In this document: piece after piece, positions 16,933 to 26,030 of the stretch
Position numbering within the stretch: the stretch's first letter is position 1
Layout: each line of letters opens with the position of its first letter
Source of the DNA: FEN-1279 sp964400285
Lineage (GTDB): Bacteria; Bacteroidota; Ignavibacteria; Tepidaquicellales; Tepidaquicellaceae
Length of the DNA stretch: 64,000 nt
Direction: 5' to 3'
NCBI GenBank assembly: GCA_964400285.1
Contig: CAYNTK010000001.1
Coordinates: forward strand, 62,001-126,000
Translations under genes and position numbers: made by a program
Notes under the pieces: generated by a model
What the model was told of the DNA's origin: nothing
The model's input: only the letters and a program-made list of their open reading frames with translations
The model's database searches: none

Positions 16933-18729
16933 TTATTTCACAATTATCATTTTTTTAGTATCTGAAAAATCACCAGCGGTTAATTTATAGAAATACACAC
17001 CTGAAGATAATTTAGCTCCGTCGAAAGTGACTTCATATTTCCCAGCAGAAAAATTCTGGTTAACAAGAACTGCCACTTCCTTACCTATAATATCATAAAC
17101 CTTTAAAGTAACGAAATCATTTTTAGTTATAGCAAAATTAATTTTTGTTACAGGATTAAACGGGTTTGGATAATTTTGTGAAAGAGAATAACTGTTTGGT
17201 GTATTATTGGATATTGGTTTAATTTCAGTCGCTATGTCTGAGCCATTAAACCAAATATTTACTGGACCGTTACCAGCATATACAACACCGGATCCTGCAG
17301 TTATACCGTTATACATATAACCAACAACACAGGGAGCCAAAATTCCGGTTGATAAATTAGTTCTGGATGCTACTGTCCTGTTTGTGAATCCTGATGCAAT
17401 ATTGAAAGTATTCATATAAATAACAGTATCCTGACCAGAACTTTCCGAGCAAAATGCAACTCTGAATGCACCTGATTGTTGAGGGGTGCTATGAACATAA
17501 GACCGAGTTTCATTATTTGACATACCTGACAACATATTATGAGCGACCCAGGTATTTCCGTCAGCAGTATAACTATATTTAATATTGTAGTTTGAAGATT
17601 CATTAGTTGTATAAGTTACAACCATAGCACTTGTTTTTCTATTGACTGCAAGGCAACCATTAAATTCAGGGAAAGATTCTCCAGCAGGATTATATTGACT
17701 CCATGAAACATTTGTTCCCCAGTTGCCTAAAGTAATATATCTTAATCTTAAATTTTCGTTTGCCGCAGTTAAGTTATTAGTTAATAATACATAAATAGTA
17801 TCGGATTTATAATCTATATCGAGTTCATAATCATTATAAGAGGAGCGAGCAGTATCGTGAACCCAAGTTGAACCCCAGTTTGGAGTATAAACGCAAGGGA
17901 CGAAGCTTGTTACTCCAGTCGAAGCGTCGCAGTTTGAAGCAGCAATATACCAGTATGAAAGCATAGGAGAATAACTATAAGCATCTGTGCAAATTACAGG
18001 TCCAATTACACCTCTACCCGAGGCAGGAGTAAATACAGTCGACGGTGAAAAACCAGAACCATTTGGCAACATATCTGCATAATATACTGTTCCCTGATAT
18101 GGTGAAGATGAAGGAGTGATTGATACTACCATACCAATTTTAAAGCCACCAATTGTATCTGCCAATGCAAAATCGAAGCTGTAATATGTATTTAATGAAC
18201 CTGCTGGTATTGCCTGAATTTTTGTCCAGCTTGAACCTCGATTTGATGAGCTATAAAAAAATAAAGTATCTTTTAAGCCGTTAAGAAATCCTACAAAAAG
18301 ATTTCCAAGTGTATCGGTTTCGATTTTCACCATTCTGTTGAATGCGTTTGGGTTACCTGGTGAAGAGGTTCCGACATTTCCTCCATAAATTTTAATACCT
18401 GTATTTCCCCAGTCAGGTACATAACCTACTTCCTCGGGTTGTTTCATTGTTGGATAAAAGAAATCTCGATTTTCTGGAAGGGGTTTGCTTTCTTGAATAT
18501 TGCCAGTGTTGGAATATTTTGTTCTTAATTCGTTTAAATATCTATTGAAATCCGAAACATTCCCTGATTTTTTTGCATCAGTCAATTTGTGAAGCAGTTT
18601 CGCATATTCCGAATTATCTACGGTCTGAATATATTCGGGATATGCTTCTTTTCTTATTTCTTCTGGTGTTTGTGAAAAAACGAACAAAGGAATTGCAAAT
18701 AAAATAGCAAAAATTAAAATTTTTTTCAT
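16933..18729 (-). CDS. Secreted beta-propeller (BNR/sialidase-like) protein with T9SS sorting domain
   Basis: 598 residues. A signal peptide (MKKILIFAILFAIPLFVFSQ) is followed by a short helical region of about 100 residues and then a repeat-rich beta structure with Asp-box-like turns (SSSNRGSSWTKIQ, TPNWGSTWVHD, TADGNTWVAHN). This suggests a six- or seven-bladed propeller. The C-terminal 80 residues are a T9SS sorting domain (QNYPNPFNPVTKI, VYDIIGKEVAVL, SSGVYFYKL, KKMIIVK). No catalytic residues of true sialidases could be identified, so binding or structural function is as likely as hydrolysis. It is monocistronic, convergent with pckG across a shared terminator. Confidence 0.85.
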   Translation of the reverse strand: MKKILIFAILFAIPLFVFSQTPEEIRKEAYPEYIQTVDNSEYAKLLHKLTDAKKSGNVSDFNRYLNELRTKYSNTGNIQESKPLPENRDFFYPTMKQPEEVGYVPDWGNTGIKIYGGNVGTSSPGNPNAFNRMVKIETDTLGNLFVGFLNGLKDTLFFYSSSNRGSSWTKIQAIPAGSLNTYYSFDFALADTIGGFKIGMVVSITPSSSPYQGTVYYADMLPNGSGFSPSTVFTPASGRGVIGPVICTDAYSYSPMLSYWYIAASNCDASTGVTSFVPCVYTPNWGSTWVHDTARSSYNDYELDIDYKSDTIYVLLTNNLTAANENLRLRYITLGNWGTNVSWSQYNPAGESFPEFNGCLAVNRKTSAMVVTYTTNESSNYNIKYSYTADGNTWVAHNMLSGMSNNETRSYVHSTPQQSGAFRVAFCSESSGQDTVIYMNTFNIASGFTNRTVASRTNLSTGILAPCVVGYMYNGITAGSGVVYAGNGPVNIWFNGSDIATEIKPISNNTPNSYSLSQNYPNPFNPVTKINFAITKNDFVTLKVYDIIGKEVAVLVNQNFSAGKYEVTFDGAKLSSGVYFYKLTAGDFSDTKKMIIVK

Positions 18730-18937
18730 AATTTTTCTCCATATTAATTGTAAAAAATATATTGTTAATATAGGTAAATATTATAACTTAATCAAGTATT
18801 TAATATTAAGAAACCCTTATTTATTTGTGGGAAATATTTTGAAATAAAGACGGTTTTCATTTTTACTACTTTAAAAAAGAATTGAATAATTTATAATTAT
18901 TATTTATGATATTGAAAATTAAATTAAATACAAAATT

Positions 18938-19471
18938 ATGTATATCACTAAATTGTTTATTGTATTCATCTCGTTTTTCTTTTTCAATTTTCTTGAATGT
19001 GGATTAAAAGCACAGGAAGATTGGTCTAAACTTGAATATTATTTTAATGCTGGTTCTTTACCTTCACCTTACCATTACTCATATAAAATTATAATTAACT
19101 ATGATGGAATAGGAGTGCTCATTTATACTAAAGGTTATGAATCCACTGGTAAAAATGTTTCGAAGTATACTTTTGAACTTGAAAAAGAAAAACTCGAAAA
19201 TCTTAAAAACTCGATAAAAGAAAGTAACATTTTAAATCTTAATATAAAAACAAGGTCCAATGAAGCGATTCCAGATGGAGGACATATAAATGGACTAAGA
19301 ATATATGGAAAGATTAAAGAAAACGATTCGAAAGAACATATTTTATTAAAGGACATACCCGTTTATTATGAATTGGAATACTCTCAGATTTTAGAGAGAC
19401 TATACAAAGACATTCGTAATTCAGTTCCTGAAAAAATTTGGAATGAAGTAAATAGCATAAAAGAGAATTAA
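18938..19471 (+). CDS. Exported hypothetical protein
   Basis: 177 residues with an N-terminal hydrophobic segment (TKLFIVFISFFFFNFLECGL, with AQ-like cleavage near LKAQ) and a mixed alpha/beta mature part (YHYSYKIIINYDGIGVLIYT, IPDGGHINGLRIYGKI). No conserved domain is recognised. The cysteine at the end of the hydrophobic segment (LEC) could form a poor lipobox, so lipoprotein anchoring is possible. The following gene starts two bases after its stop, so the two form a transcriptional pair. Confidence 0.65.
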   Translation: MYITKLFIVFISFFFFNFLECGLKAQEDWSKLEYYFNAGSLPSPYHYSYKIIINYDGIGVLIYTKGYESTGKNVSKYTFELEKEKLENLKNSIKESNILNLNIKTRSNEAIPDGGHINGLRIYGKIKENDSKEHILLKDIPVYYELEYSQILERLYKDIRNSVPEKIWNEVNSIKEN

Positions 19472-19473
19472 AT

Positions 19474-19797
19474 ATGATTATTATTTTTATTTTAATAGGT
19501 ATTTTTCTTGGTTTAATGATTCCAACATTGCTAATTTCTTCAATGCCAAAATTAACGATAAAAATTCTTGAACTATTTAGAATTTATCAAAAAGGGACAT
19601 TAAATATTGAAACTACTACATTTATTACTGGAGCAGGATATTACAGACAGGGAAAAGTTTATATTTTTAGAGATGGAAAAAGTTCCGATAGATTCGATAA
19701 CGGAAGAGTATATGGGTATTTAATATTAATATTTATTCCAACTTTTTTTATTGTTTCTTCTTTCACATATTTTATTTTTAATATTTTTTACACATAA
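19474..19797 (+). CDS. Small membrane protein with two transmembrane helices
   Basis: 107 residues. A first membrane helix (IIIFILIGIFLGLMIPTLLI), a soluble middle of about 50 residues (FRIYQKGTLNIETTTFITGA then GYYRQGKVYIFRDGKSSDRF) and a second helix at the C-terminus (YLILIFIPTFFIVSSFTYFI). No family is recognised. It follows the exported protein gene by two bases, so the pair may act at the same membrane. A hairpin ends the unit. Confidence 0.6.
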   Translation: MIIIFILIGIFLGLMIPTLLISSMPKLTIKILELFRIYQKGTLNIETTTFITGAGYYRQGKVYIFRDGKSSDRFDNGRVYGYLILIFIPTFFIVSSFTYFIFNIFYT

Positions 19798-19802
19798 AAA
19801 AA

Positions 19803-19825
19803 GGAACGGAATATATATCCGTTCC
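19803..19825. terminator. Hairpin at the end of two convergent units
   Basis: GGAACGGA-ATATATA-TCCGTTCC, a perfect eight-base stem with a seven-base loop, directly after the small membrane protein gene. The plus strand lacks a good T run. The minus strand reads into TTTTTTTATG, which suits the gene at 19881-20369. Confidence 0.65.
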
Positions 19826-19880
19826 AGAATTTATTTTCTCCTCAATGTTACTGTAAAAATGTAAAGAAAAAATAATCGGA

Positions 19881-20369
19881 TTAGCTCTTCTTTTTAATAC
19901 CTTGTTTAATATTGTTAATATCTTCTTTATACTTCAGATATTCACTTTTTGGAGCAATAAAATACATCTTGACAACTTTTTTTATTGGAGATTCAATTAA
20001 AACATAGTTAACTATCGTTTCGTCGCTTTTTTGAAGATTAAGTTCGACTACCTTCATTTTTTCTATATTGTAATCTTTTCTTGTAAATAATGTGTCGTCC
20101 GGATGGATGTTCTTAAGCTCATTAATTGTCTCCAAAACATATTTGTCCAGAGAAGTTGCTTCTGTAAGTTCGATATTAATTTGAAAATCTTTTGGTTGAG
20201 GCATTAAAAGAAGCAAAACATGTTCTCTGGCAACTTCCCAGTTATTTGGGAGTGAAAAAGTGAGCATAGCTTCATCGAAGATGTAGGAGCTCCCTTGTGA
20301 ATAGCTGAAATTGTTGAAGGAAAATAAAACCAAAAACAAAAAACTGCAAAAGAAAATTTTCTTTTTCAT
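19881..20369 (-). CDS. Exported hypothetical protein, possibly PsbP/DcrB-like
   Basis: 162 residues with a signal peptide (MKKKIFFCSFLFLVLFSFNN, cleavage near SYSQ). The mature part begins with a pattern seen in PsbP/DcrB-type folds: an amphipathic strand, FSLPNNWEVAREH, then acidic and basic strands (KDFQINIELTEATSLDKYVL, KVVKMYFIAPKSEYLKYKED) and a final helix. That assignment rests only on this pattern. It is monocistronic and faces the small membrane gene across a hairpin. Confidence 0.6.
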   Translation of the reverse strand: MKKKIFFCSFLFLVLFSFNNFSYSQGSSYIFDEAMLTFSLPNNWEVAREHVLLLLMPQPKDFQINIELTEATSLDKYVLETINELKNIHPDDTLFTRKDYNIEKMKVVELNLQKSDETIVNYVLIESPIKKVVKMYFIAPKSEYLKYKEDINNIKQGIKKKS

Positions 20370-20493
20370 AGCTTTTATTATTTAGTTTATAAAAATAACC
20401 CGTGATAGATTGGATAATATATAAATTAATAGAATTTTATATAAAAATAAATAGATATTAGAATAGAAATTTTTATGATGTATAAGATAATTA

Positions 20494-20523
20494 TTTGTAT
20501 TAAAATTTCGGATAATATTTTTA
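20494..20523 (+). promoter_or_regulatory. Candidate promoter for the T9SS gene at 20586
   Basis: TTTG at 20494-20497, 18-base spacer, TATTTTTA at 20516-20523. It matches the Bacteroidota form except for the last base of the -7 box. A good Shine-Dalgarno (AAAGGAG) precedes the gene start. Confidence 0.35.
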
Positions 20524-20585
20524 ATTGTTGTAATTAAGTATATTTTATTTTATATTAAAATAAAAAATAGCAAAGGAGAATTATT

Positions 20586-22118
20586 ATGAAAAAATATATT
20601 ATTTTTACAATTTTGTTCATTTTGTATTTAATCCCTGATGTTTATACTCAAGAAATTAAAAGCACACTCTGTAATCCACCAATACCAGTATCAGGTTCAC
20701 CTGATTGGGGAGTGGATTATGTAGTTTCCGAAAATGAACCTATGGGGAGACCTAACGGTATTTATAAAACATCAAGTAATAAACTCTTTGTATGTATTCC
20801 TGATACAAATTATTCATCTGGTAAAGCTATTGTTTGTCTTGTCTCAACGAATAATGGAGCAAACTGGAATTTATTAAGTTATATTACTCCTGCTTTTATT
20901 ACACCTAAGGTTGATATGGTTTTAACAGGAACGGATTCTGTTTATTGCTTTTTTACATATGAAACGACTATTTATTCTTGGAATGTTGAAACAGGAACTT
21001 TAAATCAATTTACAAACTATACTAATATAAGAGATTATGATGCAGAAGCAAGCTCTACTGGAGGTTTATATTTAATTATTGATTTAAATATTAGTAATGC
21101 TGTTTATGTATTCGGTTCAGCAAATTACGGTGTTACCTGGACTCAATCTTCGTATATGTCTTCTGCTGCAGCACATCCCTGTTGGTCAAAAACATTATAT
21201 GGAGATACATTATTAATTTCATATTATGGACCGATTGCTGGTTTAACCGATACAACTACCGCAGCAATTAGAGTTGTTAGATATAGAGAAACAACAATTG
21301 GAACGTTAGCTGTAACCGGAAGTTTTTTGACGGTAGTTACTGCAGGGAGTCCAAAACCTCAATTTAGACCTGTAATTAATGGGACAAATGCATGGTTGTT
21401 TTATTCTCAAGGCACTCAAGGTAATATCGATTTGTATTGTATGGTAAGCACAAATATGGGGGTTGCATTTGGAACAGCATTTACGGTAACGAATCCTCCG
21501 GGTAGAGATGAATATTGGTTTGATGCAAAACCTTATATGTTAAATCCAGGAGGAGTTGATTTAATATTTTATTCTGATAGTCTTCAAGGTGGTTCACCAA
21601 CAAATACAACCGATAAATTGTTATATTCTTATGCGACAAATAATTTACCTTCAACATTTTCTGGTTTTGAACAAATTAGTGGTTTTCCACCTGAATGGTC
21701 TATTAGAGGTTATATACCATCTTTGATAGAGTATTATAATACAGCTGGAGATTTCGGTGCTTTATGGGTTGGAGTGTCTGGTTCTTCGAAGAAGTTATAT
21801 TACGATAGATATTTGAGTTTTTCAAAAGTTAAAAAGGACTATACAACTACACCCGAAAAATACTATCTCGGACAAAACTATCCAAATCCTTTTAATCCAA
21901 AAACAAAAATAGATTTTTCTATAATAAAGAATAGTTTAGTCACAATAAAAGTTTATGATATTCTCGGGAAAGAGGTGGATTTGATAACCAACGAAGTTCT
22001 ATCTGCGGGAAAATATACGATTGATTATGATGGTTCGAAACTATCTTCGGGAATATATTTTTATAAAATCTTTGCTGGTGAATTTTCCGAAACGAGGAAA
22101 ATGATACTGATTAAATAA
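20586..22118 (+). CDS. Secreted beta-propeller-like protein with T9SS sorting domain
   Basis: 510 residues with a signal peptide (KKYIIFTILFILYLIPDVYT) and a beta-rich passenger containing Asp-box-like turns (VSTNNGANWNLLSY, SANYGVTWTQSS, VSTNMGVAFGTAF), so a BNR-type propeller is probable. The last 80 residues are a T9SS sorting domain (QNYPNPFNPKTKI, VYDILGKEVDLI, SSGIYFYKI, RKMILIK). It has the same general plan as the gene at 16933 but no close sequence identity in the passenger. The ATG follows AAAGGAG by seven bases. The next T9SS gene begins 100 bases downstream. Confidence 0.83.
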   Translation: MKKYIIFTILFILYLIPDVYTQEIKSTLCNPPIPVSGSPDWGVDYVVSENEPMGRPNGIYKTSSNKLFVCIPDTNYSSGKAIVCLVSTNNGANWNLLSYITPAFITPKVDMVLTGTDSVYCFFTYETTIYSWNVETGTLNQFTNYTNIRDYDAEASSTGGLYLIIDLNISNAVYVFGSANYGVTWTQSSYMSSAAAHPCWSKTLYGDTLLISYYGPIAGLTDTTTAAIRVVRYRETTIGTLAVTGSFLTVVTAGSPKPQFRPVINGTNAWLFYSQGTQGNIDLYCMVSTNMGVAFGTAFTVTNPPGRDEYWFDAKPYMLNPGGVDLIFYSDSLQGGSPTNTTDKLLYSYATNNLPSTFSGFEQISGFPPEWSIRGYIPSLIEYYNTAGDFGALWVGVSGSSKKLYYDRYLSFSKVKKDYTTTPEKYYLGQNYPNPFNPKTKIDFSIIKNSLVTIKVYDILGKEVDLITNEVLSAGKYTIDYDGSKLSSGIYFYKIFAGEFSETRKMILIK

Positions 22119-22218
22119 TTTATGCATTATTTTTATATTGACTATTGAATTTTATTTTAGCAAATTTTAATAGAATAATAAATTATTTCTTAACAAATCA
22201 AAAGAAAAGGGGTAAAAA

Positions 22219-23406
22219 ATGGGAAAAAAATATTTACTTTTTGTTTTACCAGTATTTGTATTAGCACTTTTTATTACTGGATTCATAGTAATTAGTAGTG
22301 ATAATACAAATAACGATTTAGCACCAACAAGCTCAAATTATCAATACATTGAAGGACCAGATACAGCTCCACCTGCTAATTTTCCTTATGTTCGTAAGTT
22401 TAGCTGGAATTATACATTAATAGGTGGAATGAATGGTGGAACAGTAGGTGCAATGTATGTTAATGGTAAATACTATTTCAATAGATGGAATGCAGCTATA
22501 ATGTATAGATATTGGGCAAATGGAGTTGGTGGTGGTCCAGGAACAATTGCTGACTCTGTTACTTATCCGAGTGGAATTAGAGATTTGACTTGGAATGGAC
22601 AATATCTTTATGGTGGTAATTCAACCACAACCCTATATAAATTCGATACATTAGGTGTTCAAAAAGCTACCTTCAATTTAGCTGGTCATGGCAATATTAG
22701 AAATATTGCATACGACCCAAACAGAGTTGCTTTTTGGTATAGCGATTGGGGCAGTGCATCACCATACAATATCTTTTGCAAAGATACAAACAATGTTCTA
22801 AAAGGGACACTTGTATTAACCTGGCCAGCAGCAAAATATGGATTGGGCTGGGATTCTGTTCCAGGTCAGTCATCTGCTCACTTATGGGTTTGGAATCAAA
22901 ATCAGGGGACAGTGGTTCCAACAATTAATGGATTATACAAATTGCAAATTAATCCTTTTGTAAGACTTGATTCATTCTTCTTCACACTTCAAGGGACAGT
23001 TCAACAAGGTATAGCTGGTGGAGCGGAAGTTTGTCAGATTGGTAATGAAGTAGTATTATTATTAAATTACCAAAACTTTGCTTTACAGGGTTATATTTTA
23101 AGAACAGCTACCGGGACTGGTAATCCATTGCAAAACGTACCAACTTCATACGATTTAAGTCAAAATTATCCAAATCCTTTTAATCCAACTACAACTATCG
23201 AATTTGCAACGCCGAAACCAGGATATGCAAATTTAAAAGTATATGACTTAAGCGGTAAAGAAGTCGCTACACTTGTAGATGGGAACTTGAATGCAGGAGT
23301 CCATAAAGTTAAATTCGATGCATCTAAACTTTCAAGTGGTGTTTATATGTATAAGCTATTTACAATGGAATATACATCTGTGAAGAAAATGATGCTAATA
23401 AAGTAA
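22219..23406 (+). CDS. Secreted propeller-like protein with T9SS sorting domain
   Basis: 395 residues. A hydrophobic N-terminus (KKYLLFVLPVFVLALFITGF) acts as signal peptide or anchor. The passenger (50-300) has Gly- and Trp-rich beta repeats (YPSGIRDLTWNGQYLYGGNS, NIRNIAYDPNRVAFWYSDWG, AKYGLGWDSVPGQSSAHLWV) typical of propellers that read out as YVTN/WD-like folds. A T9SS sorting domain closes the protein (QNYPNPFNPTTTI, VYDLSGKEVATL, SSGVYMYKL, KKMMLIK). The passenger is richer in G and less AT-biased than its flanks. A strong ribosome site (AAAAGGGG) precedes the ATG and a perfect terminator follows. Confidence 0.83.
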   Translation: MGKKYLLFVLPVFVLALFITGFIVISSDNTNNDLAPTSSNYQYIEGPDTAPPANFPYVRKFSWNYTLIGGMNGGTVGAMYVNGKYYFNRWNAAIMYRYWANGVGGGPGTIADSVTYPSGIRDLTWNGQYLYGGNSTTTLYKFDTLGVQKATFNLAGHGNIRNIAYDPNRVAFWYSDWGSASPYNIFCKDTNNVLKGTLVLTWPAAKYGLGWDSVPGQSSAHLWVWNQNQGTVVPTINGLYKLQINPFVRLDSFFFTLQGTVQQGIAGGAEVCQIGNEVVLLLNYQNFALQGYILRTATGTGNPLQNVPTSYDLSQNYPNPFNPTTTIEFATPKPGYANLKVYDLSGKEVATLVDGNLNAGVHKVKFDASKLSSGVYMYKLFTMEYTSVKKMMLIK

Positions 23407-23430
23407 TTATTACTTTTATAAATTTTTTTA

Positions 23431-23459
23431 AAACCCTCTTTAATAAAGAGGGTTTTTTT
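23431..23459. terminator. Intrinsic terminator, perfect palindrome
   Basis: AAACCCTCTTTA-A-TAAAGAGGGTTT at 23431-23455 followed by more T. It ends the T9SS gene and may also act for the convergent NTF2-like gene. Confidence 0.88.
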
Positions 23460-23499
23460 ATTTTTTCCTTTACTTCAATCTCTTTCTCTTTTTCAAGAT

Positions 23500-23862
23500 T
23501 TATTGTGCAAAAAGAGGTGTATTATCTATATAAATTAGATAATCTTTAATAAGATTTTCTCTTAGATGAAAGATATTTACAAAGTTTAAAGATACTTTTT
23601 TACCATCTAATCTTGTATATAAAACTTCTCCCTGCCACACAATAGAATTTTCTTTAGACCAATAATCAATAATTTTATGCTCGCAGGTAGCAATCATTTT
23701 AAAAAAAGCAGCTACATACTCTCTTGTTTCATTTTTTCCTATTACTTCAGGTTGGTTGCCAAATCTAAAAATGCAATCATCTGTAAGATATTCAACGAAT
23801 TTATCTGCGTCCATTGAATCAATTGCATTACCAATTGACTCTAACCATTTTCTAATATCCAT
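23500..23862 (-). CDS. NTF2-like / SnoaL-type protein
   Basis: 120 residues with the NTF2-like cone-fold pattern: N-terminal helix with W..S...A....D.D.F..YL.DDC.FRFGN (KWLESIGNAIDSMDADKFVE), a central helix (REYVAAFFKMIATCEHKIID), then three beta strands (NSIVWQGEVLYTRLDGKKVS, LNFVNIFHLRENLIKDYLIY). Such proteins are enzymes or binding proteins of many kinds, including SnoaL cyclases and limonene epoxide hydrolase relatives. The ligand cannot be inferred. No signal peptide, so it is cytoplasmic. The DUF1579 gene lies upstream on the same strand. Confidence 0.8.
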   Translation of the reverse strand: MDIRKWLESIGNAIDSMDADKFVEYLTDDCIFRFGNQPEVIGKNETREYVAAFFKMIATCEHKIIDYWSKENSIVWQGEVLYTRLDGKKVSLNFVNIFHLRENLIKDYLIYIDNTPLFAQ

Positions 23863-23925
23863 TTTTTTCTTTTTATTATATTTATAAAAAATTCAACATT
23901 CTTAACGGCTTAATTGGTTTTATAT

Positions 23926-24495
23926 TTACTGATTTATTTTTTTTGTAAATACTATTTCCATTGATTTGAATTCCTTACCGTTTTCTATGTAATACATTAC
24001 CATTTCGTATGTTTTATCATTAAGTATTTTTAATGTTTGCTTACAATCAATATCTTTTTCTGACATTGGGTCATACATTTTACCAAAATAAATAATAGAC
24101 TTTGTCGTTTCATCATATTTACCTTCCATATACATTAAGCCAGTTCCAAAATTATCAATCCATGTACTTATATACGTTTTTTTGCCATTATCGAATGCAT
24201 TAATACCAATGCCTTTAAAATCCATTCCCATCATTTTACTTGTTACAGTCATTTGAGAATATCTTCCATCGAGTAACATTTCGAATTTTGCATTACCTGT
24301 GTAAGGTTGTGGTTCTGCATTTGGGTCCATCCACATTTTTCCTGAAAATGTCCAGTCACCATCCATCATAGCAAATTCTTTATGTTCTTTTCCAGGAGTC
24401 ATATAATCAATCCATTTTTTCATTTCATCATTTTGGGCAAAAGAATTCATTGCATATATAGCAATAAATAGAATAAATAGTATTGTTTTTTTCAT
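23926..24495 (-). CDS. DUF1579 family exported protein
   Basis: 189 residues with a signal peptide (KKTILFILFIAIYAMNSFAQ). The body fits DUF1579: MTPGKEHKEFAMMDGDWTFS near the N-terminus, MLLDGRYSQMTVTSKMMGMD, GINAFDNGKKTYISTWIDNF, GTGLMYMEGKYDETTKSIIY. These periplasmic beta-barrel-like proteins have no assigned function. It lies upstream of the NTF2-like gene with 63 bases between, so a two-gene transcript is possible. Confidence 0.82.
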   Translation of the reverse strand: MKKTILFILFIAIYAMNSFAQNDEMKKWIDYMTPGKEHKEFAMMDGDWTFSGKMWMDPNAEPQPYTGNAKFEMLLDGRYSQMTVTSKMMGMDFKGIGINAFDNGKKTYISTWIDNFGTGLMYMEGKYDETTKSIIYFGKMYDPMSEKDIDCKQTLKILNDKTYEMVMYYIENGKEFKSMEIVFTKKINQ

Positions 24496-24723
24496 TTATT
24501 TTTGGTTTTGTTTATGAAATAATAACAGTTAATTAAATTTAAAAAGTTCAGATTATTAAAAATTTATATAATATAAAATAATAACCATAACAAAATATGG
24601 TATTTTAAATATAGTTTCAATGGTAAAATAAAAAGTTTTATTGTTTATTTTTGTATTATATTTTTTCAGGAATTCAGGATTTATTAAAAAAATATTTTTG
24701 TTTGTAAGATAAATAGTTATCAT

Positions 24724-25083
24724 TTGGAGAATAAGAAGAAAAAAAACAGAACCCGTCGAATAATACTCGAGCAGAAGACAATAAATAAAATGATGCATAT
24801 TTATTGTAGGGGTATGCATAAAACACATGGAAAACTTTGTGAAGATTGTAATCAATTAAATAATTATGCTTTAGAGAGATTGCTTTATTGTCCATTTCAA
24901 GAAAATAAACCTGTCTGCTCCGAATGTACAGTCCACTGTTATAAAATGGATATGAGAGAAAAAGTAAAGAAAGTTATGAGATATTCGGGTCCAAGGATGA
25001 TATTTAGACATCCATATCTTGCTATAATGCATTTGCTTCACGAAAAAAGAAAACGAATCAAAACAGCGAAACAAATTCATTGA
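24724..25083 (+). CDS. ygbA: YgbA family protein (nitrous oxide-stimulated promoter family)
   Basis: 119 residues, Cys-rich, matching the family named for nitric or nitrous oxide-responsive expression. It shows TINKMMHIYCRGMHKTHGKLCEDC (20-42), YALERLLYCPFQENKPVC, then CTVHCYKMDMREKVKKVMRY, then SGPRMIFRHP. Seven cysteines (28, 39, 42, 56, 65, 68, 72) suggest a metal or Fe-S site. E. coli ygbA is part of the NsrR/NO response; the function here is inferred by family. The start is TTG at 24724; an internal ATG at 24790 would remove part of the conserved N-terminus. A TATTTTTG -7-like box lies at 24646-24653, with no clear -33 box. Confidence 0.85.
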   Translation: MENKKKKNRTRRIILEQKTINKMMHIYCRGMHKTHGKLCEDCNQLNNYALERLLYCPFQENKPVCSECTVHCYKMDMREKVKKVMRYSGPRMIFRHPYLAIMHLLHEKRKRIKTAKQIH

Positions 25084-25127
25084 TTATATCATCTTGAATT
25101 ATTATTTATTGTAAAAATAATCCTTAT

Positions 25128-25916
25128 ATGAAATTATTTTTACAACTTATATTAGTATTTCAATCAATAGTTTTATTTTCACAACAAAGTAATGAATCAC
25201 TAATTAAAAATCCCACAAAATTAAAAGAATACGTAACAGATGAGACTGGAACTCTTTCAAATGCACAACTTGAATATTTAAGAATGAAATTATATAATCT
25301 ATTTGATACTACATCAACTCAAATAGTCGTTTATATGATTAAGACATTGAATGGAGAATCAATCGAAGAAGTATCATATGCAATAGCGACAGCAAATAAA
25401 ATAGGTCAGAAAGATTTTAATAACGGGGTTTTGTTACTAATAGCAAAGAATGATAAAAAACTCAGAATTGAGGTTGGATATGGATTAGAAGGTGTTCTTA
25501 CGGATGCTCTTTGCGTACAGATAATTAAAAATGAAATTACACCTCAATTTAAAAATAATAATTTTTACTTAGGGATAAGTAAAGGTATAGATGCTATTGC
25601 ATTAGCAGTGAGAGGTGAGTATAAAAAAAGTGACCTCAATAAAAATAAAAGACCCTCTGCAGTTAAAACATCATCAACTCTAATATTTGCTTTGGTTGGT
25701 TCAATTTTGCTAATAATATTTGTTTTTTGGATTATAGCTTTGTTTTCGAGTAAAACAAGGTATGTGGGAGGGAAAATCTCCTCATCAACTTCATATAGTT
25801 CACATTCAAGCTCAAGTTATTCTTCATCTTCTCATAGTAGCTCTTCTTCATCGCATTCGAGTTTTTCAGGTGGTGGAGGTAGTTTTGGTGGTGGTGGAGC
25901 AAGCGGTAGTTGGTAG
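25128..25916 (+). CDS. TPM-domain (YgcG/Psb32-type) membrane protein
   Basis: 262 residues: signal peptide (MKLFLQLILVFQSIVLFSQQ), TPM domain at about 33-165 (YVTDETGTLSNAQLEYLRMK, STQIVVYMIKTLNGESIEEV, NGVLLLIAKNDKKLRIEVGY, GLEGVLTDALC), and one membrane helix around 183-205. A C-terminal tail is almost pure Ser followed by GGGGSFGGGGASGSW. This is the standard layout of bacterial TPM proteins, with the TPM domain outside and a low-complexity tail. Some relatives have phosphatase activity; the role here is unknown. It lies 44 bases after the YgbA gene. Confidence 0.9.
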   Translation: MKLFLQLILVFQSIVLFSQQSNESLIKNPTKLKEYVTDETGTLSNAQLEYLRMKLYNLFDTTSTQIVVYMIKTLNGESIEEVSYAIATANKIGQKDFNNGVLLLIAKNDKKLRIEVGYGLEGVLTDALCVQIIKNEITPQFKNNNFYLGISKGIDAIALAVRGEYKKSDLNKNKRPSAVKTSSTLIFALVGSILLIIFVFWIIALFSSKTRYVGGKISSSTSYSSHSSSSYSSSSHSSSSSSHSSFSGGGGSFGGGGASGSW

Positions 25917-26030
25917 TTAATTTTTGTATTTTTTATTAGAATTAAATTATCCATTTTTACTATGTTCTAACTATCTGCTGGCTAATCGAAATTATAATTA
26001 ATTAAATAATTTCAAAGGTAAGGTATTTTT

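Noticed and set aside
24556..24895. Two hydrophobic minus-strand frames before and over the ygbA start
   Set aside because: Their sequence is antisense to the conserved YgbA gene and to AT-rich intergenic DNA, with no ribosome site.
25988..26013. Dyad GAAATTAT / ATAATTTC before the sensor kinase gene
   Set aside because: Composed almost only of A and T with a ten-base gap, common by chance in this sequence. No promoter match nearby supports an operator.
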